DNA from: Pseudoduganella flava
GTDB taxonomy: Bacteria > Pseudomonadota > Gammaproteobacteria > Burkholderiales > Burkholderiaceae_D
Assembly: GCF_007830495.1 (NCBI RefSeq)
Contig: NZ_VLKW01000012.1
Location: 186,001-250,000, forward strand
Reading direction: 5' to 3'
Length of the DNA: 64,000 nt
Shown here: positions 36,117 to 44,883 of the stretch, piece after piece
Layout: each line of letters opens with the position of its first letter
Numbering within the stretch: the first letter of the stretch is position 1
Made by a program: the position numbers and the translations under genes
The notes under the pieces: generated by a model
Database searches by the model: none
Told to the model about the DNA's origin: nothing
The model's input: the letters and a program-made list of their open reading frames with translations, nothing else

Positions 36117-36225
36117 GCGATTAGATCGTGCGCTACATATTTGGTTTGACTTCAGCGCTTCCGTGCTGCTTTGCATGTCTGCGCTGTCGATGGAATGAAG
36201 TATAGGTAGTGTGCGATTTAATTGC
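36117..36225. promoter_or_regulatory. Two further copies of the 20-bp operator-like motif
   Basis: Copy 2 (36117-36136, minus strand) reads GTAGCGCACGATCTAATCGC and copy 3 (36206-36225, plus strand) reads GTAGTGTGCGATTTAATTGC. They agree at 16 of 20 positions and face each other with 69 bp between. The consensus of all three copies is close to GTAGYGYRCKATYTAATYGC. The 182-bp gap also holds the AT-rich tail past the TonB-like gene. Confidence 0.5.
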
Positions 36226-36276
36226 AAGCGATTTTATAAATATTTTTTTGGCACGGTCGTGCGCCGTGCCATCGGG

Positions 36277-36771
36277 TCAGTGACTCAACGTGAATTGCGA
36301 CCTGAACGGGAATTCCTGCGCACAAGGCGTGCCCCGGCACAGCGCCGGTTTGTACTTTTCCAGCATCAGCACATTGGCAACGACGGTCGTCAGTTTCGGG
36401 TCGGGCGAGCTGTACACCTTCACCTGGCTGGCGCGGCCGTCCGGGCCCACGATGACGCCCATGTCCACCATGCCTTCGACATGCAGCTTGCGGTGCACCG
36501 TGCTCATCGCACGCATCAGATTGCCATAGCCGCGTGCCGGGAACGGCGGTTCGTCGTCTGGCCCCATGTCTTCGTACATCGCGCGCAGGCGGGCCTTGTC
36601 CGCGTCCGATAACTCGCTGTAGGTCTTGTCGCCCGGCATGGACAAGCGGGCGGCATCCCGTTTGATGTTGGTGCCGATGCGCGGCTCTTCTTCCTTGATC
36701 CGGTAATCCTGGGCGTGGGCCAGGCAAGTCGACAACGCCAGCAACAGGCCGGCGGCGAGATGGGTATGCAC
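36277..36771 (-). CDS. Periplasmic protein with TonB C-terminal-like domain
   Basis: This 164-residue protein has a GTG start after GAGGAG and a signal peptide (HTHLAAGLLLALSTCLAHA). The C-terminal 80 residues (VEGMVDMGVIVGPDGRASQV and YKPALCRGTPCAQEF) resemble the TonB carboxyl domain. It has a cleaved-type signal rather than a Pro-rich anchored N terminus, so it is unlikely to be a working energy transducer by itself. Two Cys near the end may form a disulfide. Confidence 0.75.
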   Translation of the reverse strand: MHTHLAAGLLLALSTCLAHAQDYRIKEEEPRIGTNIKRDAARLSMPGDKTYSELSDADKARLRAMYEDMGPDDEPPFPARGYGNLMRAMSTVHRKLHVEGMVDMGVIVGPDGRASQVKVYSSPDPKLTTVVANVLMLEKYKPALCRGTPCAQEFPFRSQFTLSH

Positions 36772-36864
36772 GGGGAGCTCCTCAGCTGAAAACCGTGTTA
36801 TACCTCATCTTACCCCTTTGAAAAGTCTCGCTTTGTCACACCGGGCCGCGTTTTACCAGCCGAA

Positions 36865-38367
36865 TCACCAGCCCGTGCCCGAGCAATACTGCTCCACGTA
36901 GCGCTGGTGCGACGGCAGCTGGGCCACCGTGCGGTCGATCGACCCGCTGATATTGCCGAGGAAGCGCGCCAGTTCCTCGTCGCCCATCAGGTCGGCCGTC
37001 TGGTGGTGCGAGGCGGGCAGGATGCCCTGGCCCAGCATCACCTGGATCCACGAGTTTTCCGCGAACAGCTCGTTCGGGACGCGGAACACCCGGCCCGTTT
37101 CGCGGAACAGGTCGATGCGATGCTGCAGCGAAGCCGGCAGCTTCATCGCCGCGGCGTCGCGCCAGTACGGCGTGTCGCGCCGGTTCGTCACCGTGTAGTG
37201 CAGGATGATGAAGTCGCGGATGTGCTGGATTTCGTAATCGGCCTGCTTGTTGTATTCGTCGATGTCGGCCTGGCTGATGCCGTGCTGCGGGAACATCTGC
37301 ATCAGGCGGATGATGCCGCGCTGGATCAGGTGGATGCTGGTCGATTCGATCGGCTCCAGGAAGCCGCTGGCCAGGCCGATCGCCACGCAGTTGCCCTTCC
37401 ACGTTTCCTTGCGCTGGCCCGGCTTGAAGCGGATCACACGCGGCGTCATCAACGGCTCGCCGTCGACGGCCGCCTGCAAGGTGCGCAGCGCCGTCTCGTC
37501 GTCCGTATAGCGGGTCGAGTAGACGAGGCCATTGCCGACGCGGTGCTGCAGCGGAATCTGCCACTGCCAGCCGGCGTCGCGCGCGATCGACCGGGTCAGC
37601 GGAACGGCGTCGCGCACCGACTTCGTTTGCAGCGCCACGGCGCTGTCGTTGAACAGCCAGTGCGACCAGTCCTCGTAGCCGACGCCCATCGCCTGCCCGA
37701 TCAGCAGCGCGCGGAAGCCCGTACAATCGATGAACAGATCGCCCTCCAGCTCGGCGCCGTTCTCCAGGCGCAGCGCGCGGATGTCGCCCGTGTTCAAGTC
37801 CTTGCGCACCTCGGCGATCTTGCCTTCGACGCGCTGCACGCCATAGCGCTCCGAGAATTTGCGCAGGAACTTCGCGTAGCGGGTCGCGTCCATGTGGTAC
37901 GCGTAGTTCATGCCGGCGTTCGGCAGGTGCGCGAACTTGTTCTGCAATGACGCCTTCAGCTCCAGGCAGTAGTCGCCGTAATCGCCGGCCAGGCCGCGCT
38001 CGCGGCCCTTGTGCCAGAAGTGCTGGAAGCCGGCCGTCCAGTGGTCCGTGCCCGTCGTGCCGAACGAGTGGATGTAATCCTCGTTCACGTTGCGCCAGTT
38101 CTCGAAGCTGATGCCGAGCTTGAACGTGGCCATCGTCTCGGCCATGAATTCCTGCTCGTTGATCTCCATCACGTGGTGGAAGTTCATCAGCGTGGGAATG
38201 GTGGCCTCGCCGACGCCGACGGTGCCGATTTCATCGGACTCGATCAGCCGGATGTCGAGCAGCTTGCCGAGCGATTTCGACAGGCCCGCCGCCACCATCC
38301 AGCCGGCCGTGCCGCCGCCGGCGATGACGACGCGCCGTACCGGCTTGCTGTCACGTGCTTGTTCCAT
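36865..38367 (-). CDS. Tryptophan-halogenase-family flavoprotein (copy 1)
   Basis: This is a 500-residue protein. GGGTAGW at 17-23 is the FAD-binding motif of flavin-dependent tryptophan halogenases, Lys83 sits where PrnA has its catalytic Lys79, and GWQWQIP matches the conserved WxWxIP. The family in carbohydrate TonB receptor loci is widespread and its real substrate there is unknown, so calling it a true tryptophan halogenase would be too specific. An AGGAG site precedes the start. Last gene of the halogenase-SapC-cupin-halogenase series. Confidence 0.88.
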   Translation of the reverse strand: MEQARDSKPVRRVVIAGGGTAGWMVAAGLSKSLGKLLDIRLIESDEIGTVGVGEATIPTLMNFHHVMEINEQEFMAETMATFKLGISFENWRNVNEDYIHSFGTTGTDHWTAGFQHFWHKGRERGLAGDYGDYCLELKASLQNKFAHLPNAGMNYAYHMDATRYAKFLRKFSERYGVQRVEGKIAEVRKDLNTGDIRALRLENGAELEGDLFIDCTGFRALLIGQAMGVGYEDWSHWLFNDSAVALQTKSVRDAVPLTRSIARDAGWQWQIPLQHRVGNGLVYSTRYTDDETALRTLQAAVDGEPLMTPRVIRFKPGQRKETWKGNCVAIGLASGFLEPIESTSIHLIQRGIIRLMQMFPQHGISQADIDEYNKQADYEIQHIRDFIILHYTVTNRRDTPYWRDAAAMKLPASLQHRIDLFRETGRVFRVPNELFAENSWIQVMLGQGILPASHHQTADLMGDEELARFLGNISGSIDRTVAQLPSHQRYVEQYCSGTGW

Positions 38368-38393
38368 GCTTGTCTCCTGTTTTTTGGTCTCGG

Positions 38394-39395
38394 TCAGCGG
38401 TTGAGCCGCTTGATCAACTGCGCGCGCACGGCGCGCGTCATGTCTTCCGTCAGCGGCGCGAGCATGCGCCGGCTGGCCGGGGGAATGTGGGCGGCCGTGT
38501 CGTCGTCGGCCTCGAACACGTAGTGACGGAACAGCTCGCGCCACGCATCGCGCTGCGCCGGCGGCAGGTCGCGGATCGTGGCGATCGCGTACATCAGCGC
38601 ATTGGTCGGCGTGTCCGCATAGTGGGGCGACTGGCGCCACCAGTAATTGACCAGCACATTGAACGGCTCCAGCGCCTCGACGTGGTGCCACCACATGCTG
38701 GGCAGGAACAGCGCGTCGCCCGGCTCCATCTCGGCCACCTGCGCGTGCTCCAGCGCTTCGCGAAAACGCGGGAAGCGCGTGAAGTCGGGATCGTGCAGGT
38801 CGACGAGGCTGATCGGCTGGCCGGCCGGCGTCAGGTCCAGCGGGCCAACGTACAGGTTGCGCAGCTGGTCCGGTGGGAACAGCGTGAAGCGGCGCCGCCC
38901 GGCCGTCACGCAAGCCAGGTTGTCCGGCGCGTCGTAATGGGCGGCGATGCGCGTCCGGTTGCCGATCCAGATCGACGCCAGCGGCTCGCGCCCTTGCAGG
39001 TCGACGTCGTTCTCGGCCCGAAAGCCCGGCAGCACGGCGTCGATCGTGGTCGAGCCGACATAGATGGCCGGTGGTTCGGCATCGGCGCGATGCGCTTCCA
39101 GCTCGGCCAGCACACCCTGCAGCGGCGCGTGCACGGGCCGGAAATTGAAGCCGGAGATGTCGTCGTTGTAGAAGAAGCGGCCACGGATCTCGGGCGGCCC
39201 CAGCATCGCGACGACCGGGGTATTGCCGTAGAAGCGCAGCAGGTAGTCGGAGGCCGCCTGCTGCGATTGCTGCGCCGCGCGCACCATCGGCCAGTGCGCG
39301 ACGAGGCCGCGCAGCAGCAGCGGCTGCGTGGACGTCAGGATGCGCGCGTTCAGGTCGCGCGGCGTCAGGCCCTTGAGTTCAGCGACCGGCAGCAT
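38394..39395 (-). CDS. Cupin-like (JmjC-type) domain protein
   Basis: This 333-residue protein has a cupin/JmjC-like fold: QPLLLRGLVAHWPMVRAAQQ at the N terminus, HYDAPDNLACVTAGRRRFTL with the metal-binding His-x-Asp, and a distal FLPSMWWHHVEALEPFNVLV holding the second His. These are features of Fe(II)/2-oxoglutarate oxygenases of the Pass1/cupin_8 type found beside SapC and halogenase-like genes in TonB receptor loci. Its first 17 bp overlap sapC. Substrate unknown. Confidence 0.85.
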   Translation of the reverse strand: MLPVAELKGLTPRDLNARILTSTQPLLLRGLVAHWPMVRAAQQSQQAASDYLLRFYGNTPVVAMLGPPEIRGRFFYNDDISGFNFRPVHAPLQGVLAELEAHRADAEPPAIYVGSTTIDAVLPGFRAENDVDLQGREPLASIWIGNRTRIAAHYDAPDNLACVTAGRRRFTLFPPDQLRNLYVGPLDLTPAGQPISLVDLHDPDFTRFPRFREALEHAQVAEMEPGDALFLPSMWWHHVEALEPFNVLVNYWWRQSPHYADTPTNALMYAIATIRDLPPAQRDAWRELFRHYVFEADDDTAAHIPPASRRMLAPLTEDMTRAVRAQLIKRLNR

Positions 39396-40089
39396 GCTTG
39401 CGGTTCTTCCTGTCGATCAGCGCGCGGAACTGCGACAGCGAAGCGAGCACCATGTAGATCGGCTGCAGGTGGCCGGCCTGGTGCAGCGCGGCGATCGCGT
39501 CGGCAGGCAGCGCGGCCAGGCGCTCCTCGTGGATCGTGTAGAAGCCGGCCAGCCGGTTCTGCGAGCCGTCGTCCAGTTCGATGTCGAACACGAACGATTC
39601 CAGCAGCTCGTACTTCAGCAGCGCCTCCACGAAAGCCACGTTGTGCTGCAAGCCCTGGTGGATCGTGAACAGCATCGAGTTCACGCGCTCCAGGAATTCG
39701 GACACGCCGCCGTGCGGCAGGAAGGCCGGCTCGCCTTCCGTCTGCGAGACGCGGGGATTGTCGAGGTCCACGTGCACCAGCAATTCCTCGCCGTTGCGGC
39801 CGATCAGGAAGGGCTGGCGCTGGACCATCAGCGGAACCTCCGGCGCATCCCAGCCGTCGGCGGACAGGAACAGGTTTTCGCCGGCTTGGAAGCCGAACAG
39901 CGCGATGGGTTCGAACGAACGGCCGTCGTCCGTCTTGCGGAACACGATCGGGTAGTGCGCCTGCAGCGTGCGCAATTCGGCGGGGAACGTGGCGGTGTAC
40001 ATCACGTCGTCGCCGAACTCGGCGCCGTGGCGGGTGATGACTCTCAGGTCCTTGTGCTGGACGTTGTTCAGCAATACGTGGTTCGGCAT
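39379..40089 (-). CDS. SapC family protein
   Basis: This 236-residue protein starts MPNHVLLNNVQHKDLRVITR. PIVFRKTDDGRSFEPIALFG, GWDAPEVPLMVQRQPFLIG and GEPAFLPHGGVSEFLERVNS are the SapC motifs. SapC was named from an S-layer-related operon and recurs in TonB receptor loci for glycans with unknown function. It lies between the two halogenase-like genes. Confidence 0.9.
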   Translation of the reverse strand: MPNHVLLNNVQHKDLRVITRHGAEFGDDVMYTATFPAELRTLQAHYPIVFRKTDDGRSFEPIALFGFQAGENLFLSADGWDAPEVPLMVQRQPFLIGRNGEELLVHVDLDNPRVSQTEGEPAFLPHGGVSEFLERVNSMLFTIHQGLQHNVAFVEALLKYELLESFVFDIELDDGSQNRLAGFYTIHEERLAALPADAIAALHQAGHLQPIYMVLASLSQFRALIDRKNRKHAAGR

Positions 40090-40104
40090 GGTGTCTCGTT
40101 GTTT

Positions 40105-41643
40105 TCAGATTTTCTGCAAGCCGTGCAGCCGGATATGGTCGAGCAGTTCGCGGTTCGACGGCAGCGCGCGCAGCATCCTGCGCGTCAGCTCCGCCGCCTC
40201 GCGGAAGTACGGATCGGCCGCCGCCGTGTCGGTGCGGCGCGTGACGTGGTCGCGCTCGGGCAGGAAGCCCATCCCGTACAGCACATACTGCCAGCTGGCG
40301 GACGGGAACACTTCCTCGATACGATAAAAGTCCAGCCGCGACGGCGCGCGGTGCCGCCACAACGTCAGCAGCTCGCGCAGCCGCGCGGGGATCGTTTCGC
40401 TGCGGCGGTTGTCGTGCCAGTAGTCCGAGCCGGTGCGCCGGCTCAGCACATAGTGCAGCTTCAGGAATTCGATCACGCGCTCCCAGCGGTACGTGAACGC
40501 ATCGTTGAAGCGGTGCGCCACGATGTCCATCGCGTCGCGGTTGGCGGGCAGGTCGTCGCTGACCATCGCCGCCGACATCTCGACCAGCGCCAGCGCCGAT
40601 GCCTCCAGCGGTTCGATGAAGCCGGCCGACAGGCCGATCGCGACGACGTTATGGTGCCAGAACCGCTGCCGGTATCCCGGCTCGAACGTCAGCTTGCGCG
40701 GGGCGGGCATGTCAGCCGGGCCGCCCGTCGCGGCCACGTAGCGGCGCAGGTCCGCCTCGGCTTCGGCGTCGCTCGTGTGGGCGCTCGAGTACACGTGACC
40801 GATGCCGCGCCGCGTCGGCAGGCCGATGTCCCAGATCCAGCCGGCGCGCTGCGCGGTGGACGTCGTCTGCGATGCGATCGGGCTGTCCGGCGCCGCATAC
40901 GGCACCTGCACGGCCAGCGCGCTGTCGTTGAACAGCACGTGCTTCTGGCGCAGCAGCGGCACGCCGTAGTGGCCGCCCAGCAGCATCGATTGCATGCCGG
41001 TGCAGTCGACGAACAGGTCGCCGGCCAGCGGGCCATGCGCGCGCGTGCGCAGCGCGGCGATGTCGCCATTCGGTGCGCTGTCGATGCCCGTCACGTGATC
41101 GGGCACGTAGCGCACACCCAGCTTCTCCAGGCAGTGCTTCTTCAGGAACAGGCCGAACTTACCGGCATCCAGGTGGTAGCCGTAGTTGGCCACGGCGGCG
41201 AATTCGGGCGTGGCCGGCTGTTTCGGTGCGCGGCCCTGCACGCACAGGTGCGGCTGGTAGCTGACCAGGTCCGCGAACGGCACCGCGGCGCCCGTATCGA
41301 GCCAGGCGCGCACGAGGTCCGTCTCGCCATACCCCTGCGGCAGCACGAACGGGTGGAAGTAGTAGTCGGCGGCGCCGCCGCCCTCGCGCCAATCGTTGAA
41401 GCGCGAGCCCTGCTTGAACGCCGCGTCGCATTCGCGGAAGAATGCGGATTCGGAAACGCCGATGCGGGACAGCGTGTCGCGCATCGACGGCCACGTGCCT
41501 TCGCCGACGCCGATCGGCGCCACATCGGGCGATTCGATCAGCGTGACTTGCAGCGCGGGATGGTCGGCGGCGAGCACGCCGGCGGTCAGCCATCCGGCGG
41601 AACCTCCGCCGACGATGACGACATGGTTGATCGGCTTGGACAT
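40105..41643 (-). CDS. Tryptophan-halogenase-family flavoprotein (copy 2)
   Basis: This is a 512-residue paralogue of the downstream flavoprotein. GGGSAGW at 12-18, VGEGTWPS and Lys77 in AAFKQGSRFNDW match family features, and RAGWIWDIGLPTRRG is the WxWxI element. The start MSKPINHVVIV was chosen because it begins directly at the FAD fold. First gene of the four-gene unit behind the TonB receptor. The two copies differ enough to be specialised, not a recent duplication. Confidence 0.88.
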   Translation of the reverse strand: MSKPINHVVIVGGGSAGWLTAGVLAADHPALQVTLIESPDVAPIGVGEGTWPSMRDTLSRIGVSESAFFRECDAAFKQGSRFNDWREGGGAADYYFHPFVLPQGYGETDLVRAWLDTGAAVPFADLVSYQPHLCVQGRAPKQPATPEFAAVANYGYHLDAGKFGLFLKKHCLEKLGVRYVPDHVTGIDSAPNGDIAALRTRAHGPLAGDLFVDCTGMQSMLLGGHYGVPLLRQKHVLFNDSALAVQVPYAAPDSPIASQTTSTAQRAGWIWDIGLPTRRGIGHVYSSAHTSDAEAEADLRRYVAATGGPADMPAPRKLTFEPGYRQRFWHHNVVAIGLSAGFIEPLEASALALVEMSAAMVSDDLPANRDAMDIVAHRFNDAFTYRWERVIEFLKLHYVLSRRTGSDYWHDNRRSETIPARLRELLTLWRHRAPSRLDFYRIEEVFPSASWQYVLYGMGFLPERDHVTRRTDTAAADPYFREAAELTRRMLRALPSNRELLDHIRLHGLQKI

Positions 41644-41701
41644 GACAGGTACGGTTGCAGTGTTGGCAATTAGTCTAACCGAAAAACTATCCCTGAAAAG
41701 C

Positions 41702-41737
41702 AAAAATCGGGGTGGACCGGCAACGCCGGCACACCCC
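41702..41737 (-). terminator. Terminator between the TonB receptor and the halogenase-SapC unit
   Basis: Read on the minus strand GGGGTGTGCCGGC and GCCGGTCCACCCC pair as a 13-bp stem with one mismatch and loop GTT, followed by GATTTTTGC. It lies 25 bp after the receptor stop, so the downstream four genes probably depend on read-through or their own promoter near 41670. Confidence 0.75.
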
Positions 41738-41762
41738 TCTCACGCTTTCAGTGGAAACGCTC

Positions 41763-44738
41763 TCAGAACTTGTAGCGCAGACCCAACATATAGCGTGGTC
41801 CCGACTGCTGGGCTTCCATCAGCATCTGCTCCGTACGGCCGTGCTGGCGGGTCGTCTCGTTGGTCAAGTTGATGCCTTCGAACTGCAACGACAGCTGTGG
41901 TGTGATCGAATAACCGATCGACAGGTCCAGCTGGCCATAGGCCTCGGTGTACTTCGGATTCGGACCGGCCGCGTCGAACGTCGAGTTCAGGAACTTGTCG
42001 CGCCAGTTGTAGGCCGCGCGGACCGTCCACTTGTCGTTCTCGAAGATGCCGACCAGGTTGGCCGAGTCGGACAGGCCGACCAGCGCGAACTGCTCGCCGA
42101 TGCCGGCGTTGTTGAAGCCCAGCCCCGAGTCGACCCAGGTGTAGTTCGCCGCGATGCCGAAGCCGCTGTTGCCGAACATGTGCTGCACGTTCAGTTCCAC
42201 GCCCTTCAGGTCCGCCTTCTTCTGGTTCGAGAACGTCGTGATGCGGAAGTTCGCGACCGGATCGCCCGGCTGGCCGACGATGGTGCCGGTGGCGTTGCCC
42301 GAGGCGTCGTCCGCCCCGCGCGTCACGCCCGGCGCCGTCGGGTGATTGCGGAAGATGTAGTTGCGGATGCAGGTCGTGTCCGCCGTCGTGCAGCCGCCGC
42401 GTTGCATCGCCTCGTTCCACAGCGCGCCGCCCACCGGCGTCGTCAGGCCCGGCTTGGCGTCGATCTTCGACTGGCCCGCGTAGTTCTCCAGGTTCTTCTT
42501 GAAGAAGCCGACGGCGAAGAAGTTCTGCTTGCCGTAGTACCACTCGTACGACAGGTCCAGGTTCTTCGACTTCACCGGCTTCAGGCCCGGGTTGCCGGCC
42601 GTGCCGGTACCGCCGTCCAGGCGGGCCAGGTTGTCCAGCACCGTGCCGCCCTGGATCTGGTCGTAGCGCGGCCGGCCGATCGTCTCACCGTACGACGCGC
42701 GCAGCTTCATGTCGCTGCGCAGGTCGATGTCGGTGTCGATGCTCGGCAGCAGGTGGTGGTATTTACCCTCCAGCGTCGTGAACGTCGGATCGCCTTTGAC
42801 GACGGTGAATTCGTTCTGAGACGCCCACTCGATGCGGGTCGCCGTCGGCACCAGCGCGGTCGACACGACGTCCGTCTTCTCGTAGCGCAGGCCGATCGCC
42901 GTGTGGATCGGCAGTGCCGTATCCCAGTCGGTATTCAACTGCAGGTACAGCGCCTTCGATTTTTCCTGCGTGCGCTGGTCGGTATCCCAGTGGTCCTTGA
43001 CCGAGTACAGGTCCGGCCGCCCGGAAGCCTTGATCGCCAGGTCACGCACTTCGCCGAAGTTGAACGTGTAGAAGTTGTTGAACAGGTTCGGGTTGCCGGA
43101 GCCGTCGATCTTGTCGAAGTAGCCGCGCACCGTCTCGGGGTGCCATACGCTGCTCGGGTAGTCGGCCGGGCTGGTGGCGCCGCCCCACGTATCGCGCTGC
43201 ATCGTCGAGAACGCGGAGCGGTTCTTCACCTCGGTGGCGGACACGCCGAAGTTCAGCTGCGAGGCCTCCATCAGCTTCAGGCGGCCCTTGAACTGGAACT
43301 GGTCCACCTCGCCCTTCATGTAGCCGTTGCGGAACGCGGAACCGGTGACCTGCTGCGGCGCGCGCGTGAAGTCGGCGCCCTTGATCGACAGCACCGGGAA
43401 GTCCTGGCTGAAGTCCGCCGTCGTGTCGCCGCGGCTGAACGACGACGTGCCCAGCACGTTGTCCGAACCCCATGGGCTGTCGGCCTGCGATTCCGCGGTG
43501 GACTTGTGCGCGTCGATCTCGAAGCGCAGGTCCTGGTTCACCTTCCACAGCGCGTTGAAGCCGAGCGACTTGTTCTCGCTCCGCGTGGCGAAGTCGGCGC
43601 CGCCCATCGCGATGTCGCTGTTCGCGGCCGGCAGGAACTCGGTGTAGACGAGCGGGCTGGCGGCCGGGCCGTTCGTCCAGTTCGACGCCGAGGCGCCGAA
43701 GTTGAACCAGGCCGACACGTCCTGCCGGCGCGTGTGGATCTTGTTCTGCGAGTAGGTGTAGTCCAGCGTCGTCGTGATGTCCTTGCGGGGCGCGAACTGG
43801 AACGTCAGCTGGCCGTTGGTGCGCTCGCGCTGCACGCCGGAGAACGCATAGTTCAGGTTCTGCGGCACCGAGTACACGTCGCCGGGCTTGGGCCGGTTGG
43901 TGATGTTCTCGGAGCCCGGCGTGCCCGGCTGGGGGATCGTGCCCCAGTTGTTCTCGTCGCCGCGGAACGGGCCTTTCCAGCCGCTCGACACGGACGCCGT
44001 GTTGTAGCCCAGGTTGCGTTCCTGGTAGCTGCCGGACACGGAGACGCCGAACATGTTGTCGTTCCACGTATTGCTGTAGACGCCCGAGATCTCGGGTGTG
44101 ACGCGCTTGCCGGACTTGACGTCGGCCGGCGAGTTCGTCGACGACTCGTCATACACGCCCTTCACGCCGACGCTGGCCAGGAAGCCGGGCCGGTCCAGCG
44201 GACGCGCCGTCATCACGTTCAACGTGGCGCCGATGCCGCCGGTGGGCGATTCGGCGCGGCTCGTCTTGTACACCTGGATCTGCGAGATCGCTTCGGATGC
44301 CAGGTTGGCAAAGTCGAACGCGCGGCCATTCAGGTCGCCCAGGTTCGACGTCGGCATCTGGCGGCCGTTCAGCAGCACCATGTTGAAGTCGGGGCCGACG
44401 CCGCGCACGGTGACCTTCGAGCCTTCGCCGATGCTGCGGTCGATCGACACGCCGGAAATGCGCTGCAGCGATTCGGCCAGGTTCGTGTCGGGGAACTTGC
44501 CGATGTCCTCGGCGACGATGCCGTCGACGATGCCGTCCGAATTGCGCTTCAGGTTCAGCGACGATTGCATCGATGCGCGCAGGCCCGTCACGACGACGGA
44601 TTGCACGGGCTGCGACGACGACAGATCCGCTCCTTGCGCCTGCGCCTGGTCCTGCGCCAGCGCGGGCACGGCCGCCGCCATGCAGGCGCTGGCGACGGCG
44701 ACGCTGATCAGTTTTTGTTTTGCCTTGGGATATTGCAT
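41763..44738 (-). CDS. TonB-dependent receptor of a carbohydrate uptake locus
   Basis: This 991-residue outer membrane receptor has a signal peptide (MQYPKAKQKLISVAVASACM and on to ALAQD), a TonB-box-like SVVVTGLRASMQSSL and the plug domain (IVAEDIGKFPDTNLAESLQR). The beta-barrel ends in the terminal Phe of YMLGLRYKF. It belongs to the large Xanthomonas/Caulobacter receptor type (TIGR01782 style) used for oligosaccharide import. Its promoter has a strong TTGACA/TAAGAT pair and a perfect LacI-type palindrome downstream of the start site. The neighbouring GH16 enzyme suggests a beta-glucan ligand. Confidence 0.93.
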   Translation of the reverse strand: MQYPKAKQKLISVAVASACMAAAVPALAQDQAQAQGADLSSSQPVQSVVVTGLRASMQSSLNLKRNSDGIVDGIVAEDIGKFPDTNLAESLQRISGVSIDRSIGEGSKVTVRGVGPDFNMVLLNGRQMPTSNLGDLNGRAFDFANLASEAISQIQVYKTSRAESPTGGIGATLNVMTARPLDRPGFLASVGVKGVYDESSTNSPADVKSGKRVTPEISGVYSNTWNDNMFGVSVSGSYQERNLGYNTASVSSGWKGPFRGDENNWGTIPQPGTPGSENITNRPKPGDVYSVPQNLNYAFSGVQRERTNGQLTFQFAPRKDITTTLDYTYSQNKIHTRRQDVSAWFNFGASASNWTNGPAASPLVYTEFLPAANSDIAMGGADFATRSENKSLGFNALWKVNQDLRFEIDAHKSTAESQADSPWGSDNVLGTSSFSRGDTTADFSQDFPVLSIKGADFTRAPQQVTGSAFRNGYMKGEVDQFQFKGRLKLMEASQLNFGVSATEVKNRSAFSTMQRDTWGGATSPADYPSSVWHPETVRGYFDKIDGSGNPNLFNNFYTFNFGEVRDLAIKASGRPDLYSVKDHWDTDQRTQEKSKALYLQLNTDWDTALPIHTAIGLRYEKTDVVSTALVPTATRIEWASQNEFTVVKGDPTFTTLEGKYHHLLPSIDTDIDLRSDMKLRASYGETIGRPRYDQIQGGTVLDNLARLDGGTGTAGNPGLKPVKSKNLDLSYEWYYGKQNFFAVGFFKKNLENYAGQSKIDAKPGLTTPVGGALWNEAMQRGGCTTADTTCIRNYIFRNHPTAPGVTRGADDASGNATGTIVGQPGDPVANFRITTFSNQKKADLKGVELNVQHMFGNSGFGIAANYTWVDSGLGFNNAGIGEQFALVGLSDSANLVGIFENDKWTVRAAYNWRDKFLNSTFDAAGPNPKYTEAYGQLDLSIGYSITPQLSLQFEGINLTNETTRQHGRTEQMLMEAQQSGPRYMLGLRYKF

Positions 44739-44779
44739 GTGGTCTCCTGTGTTCTTCTCTGTTTTCTACCCCGCCTGCC

Positions 44780-44797
44780 GATGGAAACGTTTCCATC
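44780..44797. promoter_or_regulatory. LacI-family operator at the TonB receptor promoter
   Basis: GATGGAAACGTTTCCATC is a perfect 18-bp palindrome with the central CG typical of LacI/GalR operators. It lies 5-20 bp downstream of the expected transcription start, where a repressor would block elongation or initiation. Confidence 0.85.
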
Positions 44798-44809
44798 GAA
44801 ATCGGTTAA

Positions 44810-44838
44810 ATCTTAGGTAGGCATCACGTGCTTGTCAA
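44810..44838 (-). promoter_or_regulatory. Sigma-70 promoter of the TonB receptor gene
   Basis: Minus-strand TTGACA (44833-44838) and TAAGAT (44810-44815) are separated by exactly 17 bp, an almost ideal sigma-70 promoter. The predicted start is near 44803, just before the LacI-type operator. Confidence 0.85.
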
Positions 44839-44883
44839 TCGAACAGTTTTGTTGGCTACCGCTACTGTTGTAAAAACGACTCT

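Noticed and set aside
36865..41643. Halogenated secondary-metabolite gene cluster
   Set aside because: There are no NRPS, PKS or other biosynthetic genes; the setting of TonB receptor, SapC, cupin, GH16 and LacI is that of glycan uptake loci.
41748..41760. GTGGAAACGCTCTC considered as a third LacI operator
   Set aside because: Only one half matches the palindrome and it lies at the end of the receptor gene, next to its stop codon rather than at a promoter.
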